Shown: piece after piece, positions 18,583-20,860 of the stretch
Numbering within the stretch: position 1 is the stretch's first letter
Layout: each line of letters begins with the position of its first letter
IMG/VR virus record: IMGVR_UViG_3300035182_000741
Location: 1 to 20,860 of that record
Direction: 5' to 3' (one strand)
Length of the DNA stretch: 20,860 nucleotides
Origin: a virus
Notes under the pieces: generated by a model
Told to the model about the DNA's origin: nothing
Seen by the model: only the letters and a program-made list of their open reading frames with translations
The model's database searches: none
Translations under genes and position numbers: made by a program

Positions 18583-18610
18583 TTGACATAACGCCGATGC
18601 GGTTTACATT
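18583..18610 (+). promoter_or_regulatory. Promoter with GTTTAC at the -10
   Basis: TTGACA (18583-18588, perfect) and TACATT (18605-18610) are 16 bp apart. GTTTAC (18602-18607) overlaps the -10. It lies just after the helicase stop and drives the genes from 18643. Confidence 0.65.
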
Positions 18611-18618
18611 GGTGTTTA

Positions 18619-18630
18619 GCCCAGATGGGC
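18619..18630 (+). promoter_or_regulatory. Leader hairpin with AGAT loop before the gene at 18643
   Basis: GCCC-AGAT-GGGC forms a 4-bp GC stem directly before CAAGGAGACGAG. The loop is the same as in the leader at 6582. Confidence 0.55.
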
Positions 18631-18642
18631 CAAGGAGACGAG

Positions 18643-18978
18643 ATGAGCCAGGACGAAACGCAGGCCATTGGGTCCGAGTCGAGCGCACGGTTAGGCGGTG
18701 CTGAATCAGAAAACAATCTCATCATCAAACTTCAATTCGCTGAATCCGTGGTCCGTGACCAAGACAAAGCCATCAAGGAGATGGTCGAAGCCTATGGCGA
18801 GATGGAGAAGGGCATCGAAGACCCGATTCTCTGTCATTATAACGGCCTACGGTTGCACAACGCCATGGAGGATCTTCGCGCTCTGGTGACCCCAGGCTAC
18901 AAGCCGAACTACGAGCCGAACACTGAGCCTGAACTGGATGGATCATCCAAAGAAAACCTCAACCCAAGCCTGAAGTAG
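18643..18978 (+). CDS. Hypothetical helical protein (111 aa)
   Basis: First gene behind the promoter at 18583. Acidic N-terminus (SQDETQAIGSESSARLGGAE), then a long helix (LIIKLQFAESVVRDQDKAIK, AYGEMEKGIED), a second helix (NAMEDLRALV), and a disordered tail rich in Pro, Asn and Glu (YKPNYEPNTEPELD). The part encoding ESSARLGG lies on DNA resembling the right half of the attC-like site. No family recognised. Confidence 0.6.
   Translation: MSQDETQAIGSESSARLGGAESENNLIIKLQFAESVVRDQDKAIKEMVEAYGEMEKGIEDPILCHYNGLRLHNAMEDLRALVTPGYKPNYEPNTEPELDGSSKENLNPSLK
18670..18697 (+). other. attC right-half-like sequence inside a gene
   Basis: 24 of 27 positions match the right half of the attC-like site at 15285-15311, with one extra base, ending in GGTTAGGCG in both. 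No matching left half is found upstream, so it cannot fold as attC. It may be chance or a remnant. Confidence 0.3.
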
Positions 18979-19000
18979 CACCTGTCCATCTGGAGGAACC

Positions 19001-19306
19001 ATGAACAGCCGCCCACACAGATCATGTAAGGCCATCCACGCACCTGACTGGATGATCATTGATGCCGTCCGCTATGCCATGGGCAGGCGATCCTATCAGG
19101 TTGGGATTACGGCAGAATGGGTAAGGTGTTCCTGGAACCTGCTCAGTGACCATGCTCGGCAGATCATCAAACAGGATATTGAGGATGAGTTCCAGCGGGC
19201 CGAGAGGACTGGGAACTATTCCGCCTTGGGGGCTGATTGCGACCGGCGAGAGTGGGAGGATGTCCGTGCCCTTTGGAAACCCAAGTCACAATCGGAGGAA
19301 CCATGA
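19001..19306 (+). CDS. Conserved phage hypothetical protein (101 aa)
   Basis: The stretch DAVRYAMGRRSYQVGITAEW followed by WNLLSDHARQIIKQDIEDEF and GADCDRREWEDVRALW matches a small conserved family that I recall from phage and plasmid genomes: Y-A-x-G-R-x-S-Y, then W, then I-x-x-D-I-E, then C-D-x-x-x-W. No function is known. The ATG follows GGAGGAACC (18992-19003). It overlaps the next gene in ATGA. Confidence 0.7.
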   Translation: MNSRPHRSCKAIHAPDWMIIDAVRYAMGRRSYQVGITAEWVRCSWNLLSDHARQIIKQDIEDEFQRAERTGNYSALGADCDRREWEDVRALWKPKSQSEEP

Positions 19307-19485
19307 GCGAAGACTTCTGCCCTATTTGTGGTCGCCCTGACGGGGCTGGCCACGACAGACGGGAGTGTTTCGAGCCTATACAGGAGCAGGGTATCGGCGT
19401 TGAACCCTTTATCGTCCAGCCCGAAGCCGAGGCCATCTTTCTCGCGTTGGTCAAGGCGCTTGGCTACAAGGCCACAAAGGTATGA
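19303..19485 (+). CDS. Small zinc-knuckle-like protein (60 aa)
   Basis: The N-terminus has C6-x2-C9, then H17 and C22 (CPICGRPDGAGHDRREC), a CCHC-type zinc knuckle. The rest is helical (EAEAIFLALVKALGYKATKV). GGAGGAACCATG (19294-19305) gives the start. It is in ATGA overlap with both neighbours. Probably a nucleic-acid or protein-binding adaptor; function unknown. Confidence 0.6.
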   Translation: MSEDFCPICGRPDGAGHDRRECFEPIQEQGIGVEPFIVQPEAEAIFLALVKALGYKATKV

Positions 19486-19676
19486 ATAACGGTGTGGCCT
19501 ATCTCCTACGCCTCAAATTCCTATTGGATCTGGATAATCTGCCCATGCCCAGGGGGATTGTTCTTACCGATAAGATGTTCGATGACATCCGCCATGCCTA
19601 TCCAGCCCTAATTGATGGGGAAGATTCCGGTATGTTTTTGGGGATCAAGGTCCACAGGGAGAAGAAGTCCCAATGA
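19482..19676 (+). CDS. Hypothetical protein (64 aa)
   Basis: ATGA overlap at both ends. Helical N-terminus (GVAYLLRLKFLLDLDNLP), then beta-turn segments (RGIVLTDKMFDDIRHAYPAL) and a basic end (KVHREKKSQ). No cysteine. No family recognised. Confidence 0.55.
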   Translation: MNNGVAYLLRLKFLLDLDNLPMPRGIVLTDKMFDDIRHAYPALIDGEDSGMFLGIKVHREKKSQ

Positions 19677-19849
19677 CTAAAACAATCGGGGAAACATTAT
19701 TCGACTATGACGAGGCCAAAGAAACAATGAGGACGGCCTCTCAAGAGCTAATCCAAAAAGCAGTAGAACAGGGATGCAACGAGAAAGCTGCACAAGACGC
19801 AAGGGTAGCCTACGCCTATCTGGTGGGCCTTACACGGAGGAAGAAATGA
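19673..19849 (+). CDS. Small helical protein (58 aa)
   Basis: ATGA overlap with its upstream neighbour and with the RNA ligase (start at 19846). All-helical, charged (TLFDYDEAKETMRTASQELI, then KAAQDARVAYAYLVGLTRRK). The tight coupling suggests co-production with the ligase, as a partner or regulator; this is inference only. Confidence 0.55.
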   Translation: MTKTIGETLFDYDEAKETMRTASQELIQKAVEQGCNEKAAQDARVAYAYLVGLTRRKK

Positions 19850-20499
19850 CGGAGTTCTTGGAGTTCCCCAAAATTGGCAGGTGGTCTCGGGAGATTATTG
19901 TAACCGAGAAGATTGATGGGACTAACGCCCAAATCTATATCGAGGCGCTTGAAGGGTATCCATCAGACGATCCCCAATGTGTATATCAGGCAGATGGGTT
20001 AGCCATGTGGGCCGGTTCAAGGAATCGGTGGATCACCCCCGCTAACGATAACTATGGATTTGCTTCATGGGTAGTGAAGAACGCCGATGAATTACTCAAA
20101 CTTGGTCCAGGACGCCACTTCGGAGAATGGTGGGGGCAGGGTATCCAGCGTAAATACGGGCTCTCGGAGAAGCGGTTCAGTATGTTTAATGTGCAGCGAT
20201 GGTGTTTGAATGGCGGAACGCCCATCAGCACACCTGCCCTTAACCCGAAGGATGCGCCTAAAACACAGCAAATCCTGCCCCCATGTTGTGGGCTGGTCCC
20301 CATCCTCTACCGTGGCATGATGGACGAGGGCCGGATTGACCAGTGTCTTTCTTATCTACGCGACTCTGGGAGCCTCGCTGCTCCTGGATTTATGGATGCG
20401 GAAGGTATTGTGATCTACCATACAGCCAGCGGGGTAGGGTTCAAAAAGACGCTAAAGAACGACGAAACGCCAAAGTCTCTGGCGGGGAGTAGAGGATGA
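19846..20499 (+). CDS. RNA ligase (217 aa)
   Basis: Nucleotidyltransferase motif I is EKIDGTN with catalytic Lys22. Motif III is HFGEWWGQGIQRKYG with Glu94, motif IV is EGIVIY (186-191), and motif V is KKTLK (200-204). SRNRWITPANDNYGFASWV follows the family pattern. These phage ligases reseal RNA cut by host anticodon nucleases such as PrrC. The protein is the ligase domain only. No kinase/phosphatase partner is seen in the window. ATG at 19846, after GGAGG; the in-frame start upstream is rejected. Confidence 0.85.
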   Translation: MTEFLEFPKIGRWSREIIVTEKIDGTNAQIYIEALEGYPSDDPQCVYQADGLAMWAGSRNRWITPANDNYGFASWVVKNADELLKLGPGRHFGEWWGQGIQRKYGLSEKRFSMFNVQRWCLNGGTPISTPALNPKDAPKTQQILPPCCGLVPILYRGMMDEGRIDQCLSYLRDSGSLAAPGFMDAEGIVIYHTASGVGFKKTLKNDETPKSLAGSRG

Positions 20500-20606
20500 A
20501 GAAAGAGGTCAAAGAGGGCTGCGTTTGGACGGTGGTAGGAGGTTGTGCGGCCTTCTACGCCTTCTGGTGGGGCCTGGTTAAGGTCGCTGCGCTGGCGTGG
20601 CGATGA
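20496..20606 (+). CDS. Small membrane protein (36 aa)
   Basis: ATGA overlap with the RNA ligase. Basic start (MKKEVKEG) then a hydrophobic helix (VWTVVGGCAAFYAFWWGLV) and a short basic end (AALAWR). N-terminus predicted inside. It overlaps the nuclease start in ATGA. Function unknown. Confidence 0.5.
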   Translation: MKKEVKEGCVWTVVGGCAAFYAFWWGLVKVAALAWR

Positions 20607-20860
20607 GAAGAACAGAGCTGGAGGACGAACTTGCGGGCCAGTTGGACCTAGCGGGTATCAAATACACCCGAGAATACAAGGCCATCGAGAACAGGCGGTT
20701 CAAATGGGACTTCTTCTTCCCGAAGGGAGAAAGGGGCGTTTTATTGGAGGTCCAAGGTGCAATCTGGGTCAAGGGGGGGCACTCGACGGGGACCGGAATC
20801 ACTAGAGATGCTACAAAACTCAATCTGGCGACTCTGGCGGGTTATTCAAGTCTCGTGGTG
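20603..20860 (+). CDS. PD-(D/E)XK nuclease, partial at the right edge (86 aa seen)
   Basis: The core is KWDFFFP (Asp36) then LLEVQG (Glu49-x-Gln51), then GGHSTGTGITRDATKLNLAT with His60 and Lys72. The D-x-n-E-x-Q pattern and the G-G-x-H...RD-x-x-K-x-N motif match phage endonuclease-like proteins of the restriction-endonuclease fold, related to resolvase-like or VRR-NUC-type enzymes. No stop is reached. Its place near the replication operon suggests a role in recombination or DNA processing. The ATG overlaps the upstream stop (ATGA). Confidence 0.7.
   Translation, partial: MRRTELEDELAGQLDLAGIKYTREYKAIENRRFKWDFFFPKGERGVLLEVQGAIWVKGGHSTGTGITRDATKLNLATLAGYSSLVV

Overview
The window is a segment of a tailed double-stranded DNA phage genome (Caudoviricetes) or a closely related prophage. 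The evidence is a Sf6-type small terminase subunit, a YqaJ/lambda-type exonuclease, two HNH nucleases, a Gp157-like protein, a phage single-strand-binding protein with an SSB-like tail, a replication initiator next to a DnaB-like helicase, an RNA ligase and more than thirty tightly packed small proteins, many starting in ATGA or GTGA overlaps. No ribosomal RNA, tRNA, CRISPR array or insertion sequence was seen. The host cannot be named. The DNA looks moderately GC-rich, Shine-Dalgarno sites are strong, and several promoters match the sigma-70 consensus, so a Gram-negative-like host is a reasonable guess only.

Layout. (1) 1-3239 is mainly a rightward block: a 45-aa lysine-rich protein with its own promoter and terminator, two HNH nucleases, a YqaJ-type exonuclease and small unknowns; the edge gene at 1-80 points left. 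(2) 3249-4836 is a leftward five-gene operon ending in the small terminase, driven by a near-perfect promoter (TTGACA, 16 bp, TATAAT) at 4881-4854. (3) 4882-6038 is about 1.15 kb without a credible gene. It holds an array of tiny hairpins, a 35-nt repeat pair with a covarying stem, paired TGACG dyads and a terminator-like hairpin, and it separates the leftward and rightward transcription units. (4) 6059-12607 is a rightward run of small accessory genes, many preceded by a short stem-loop just upstream of the ribosome binding site. (5) 12604-18580 is the replication region: Gp157-like protein, SSB-like protein, regulators (RHH and HTH), replication initiator with possible iterons inside the gene, and DnaB-like helicase. 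An integron attC-like palindrome lies at 15221-15311. (6) 18583-20860 is a further rightward operon with zinc-knuckle and helical proteins, an RNA ligase, a small membrane protein and a partial PD-(D/E)XK nuclease running off the window.

How the genes fit together. The SSB, initiator, helicase, exonuclease and nuclease make a replication/recombination set. The small zinc-ribbon, membrane and DUF551/Ea22/Tad2-like proteins look like host-takeover or anti-defence cargo. The most unusual signals are regulatory rather than enzymatic: recurring stem-loops with NGAT loops before Shine-Dalgarno sites, a GTTTAC word concentrated at promoters and in the large gap, and the attC-like site.
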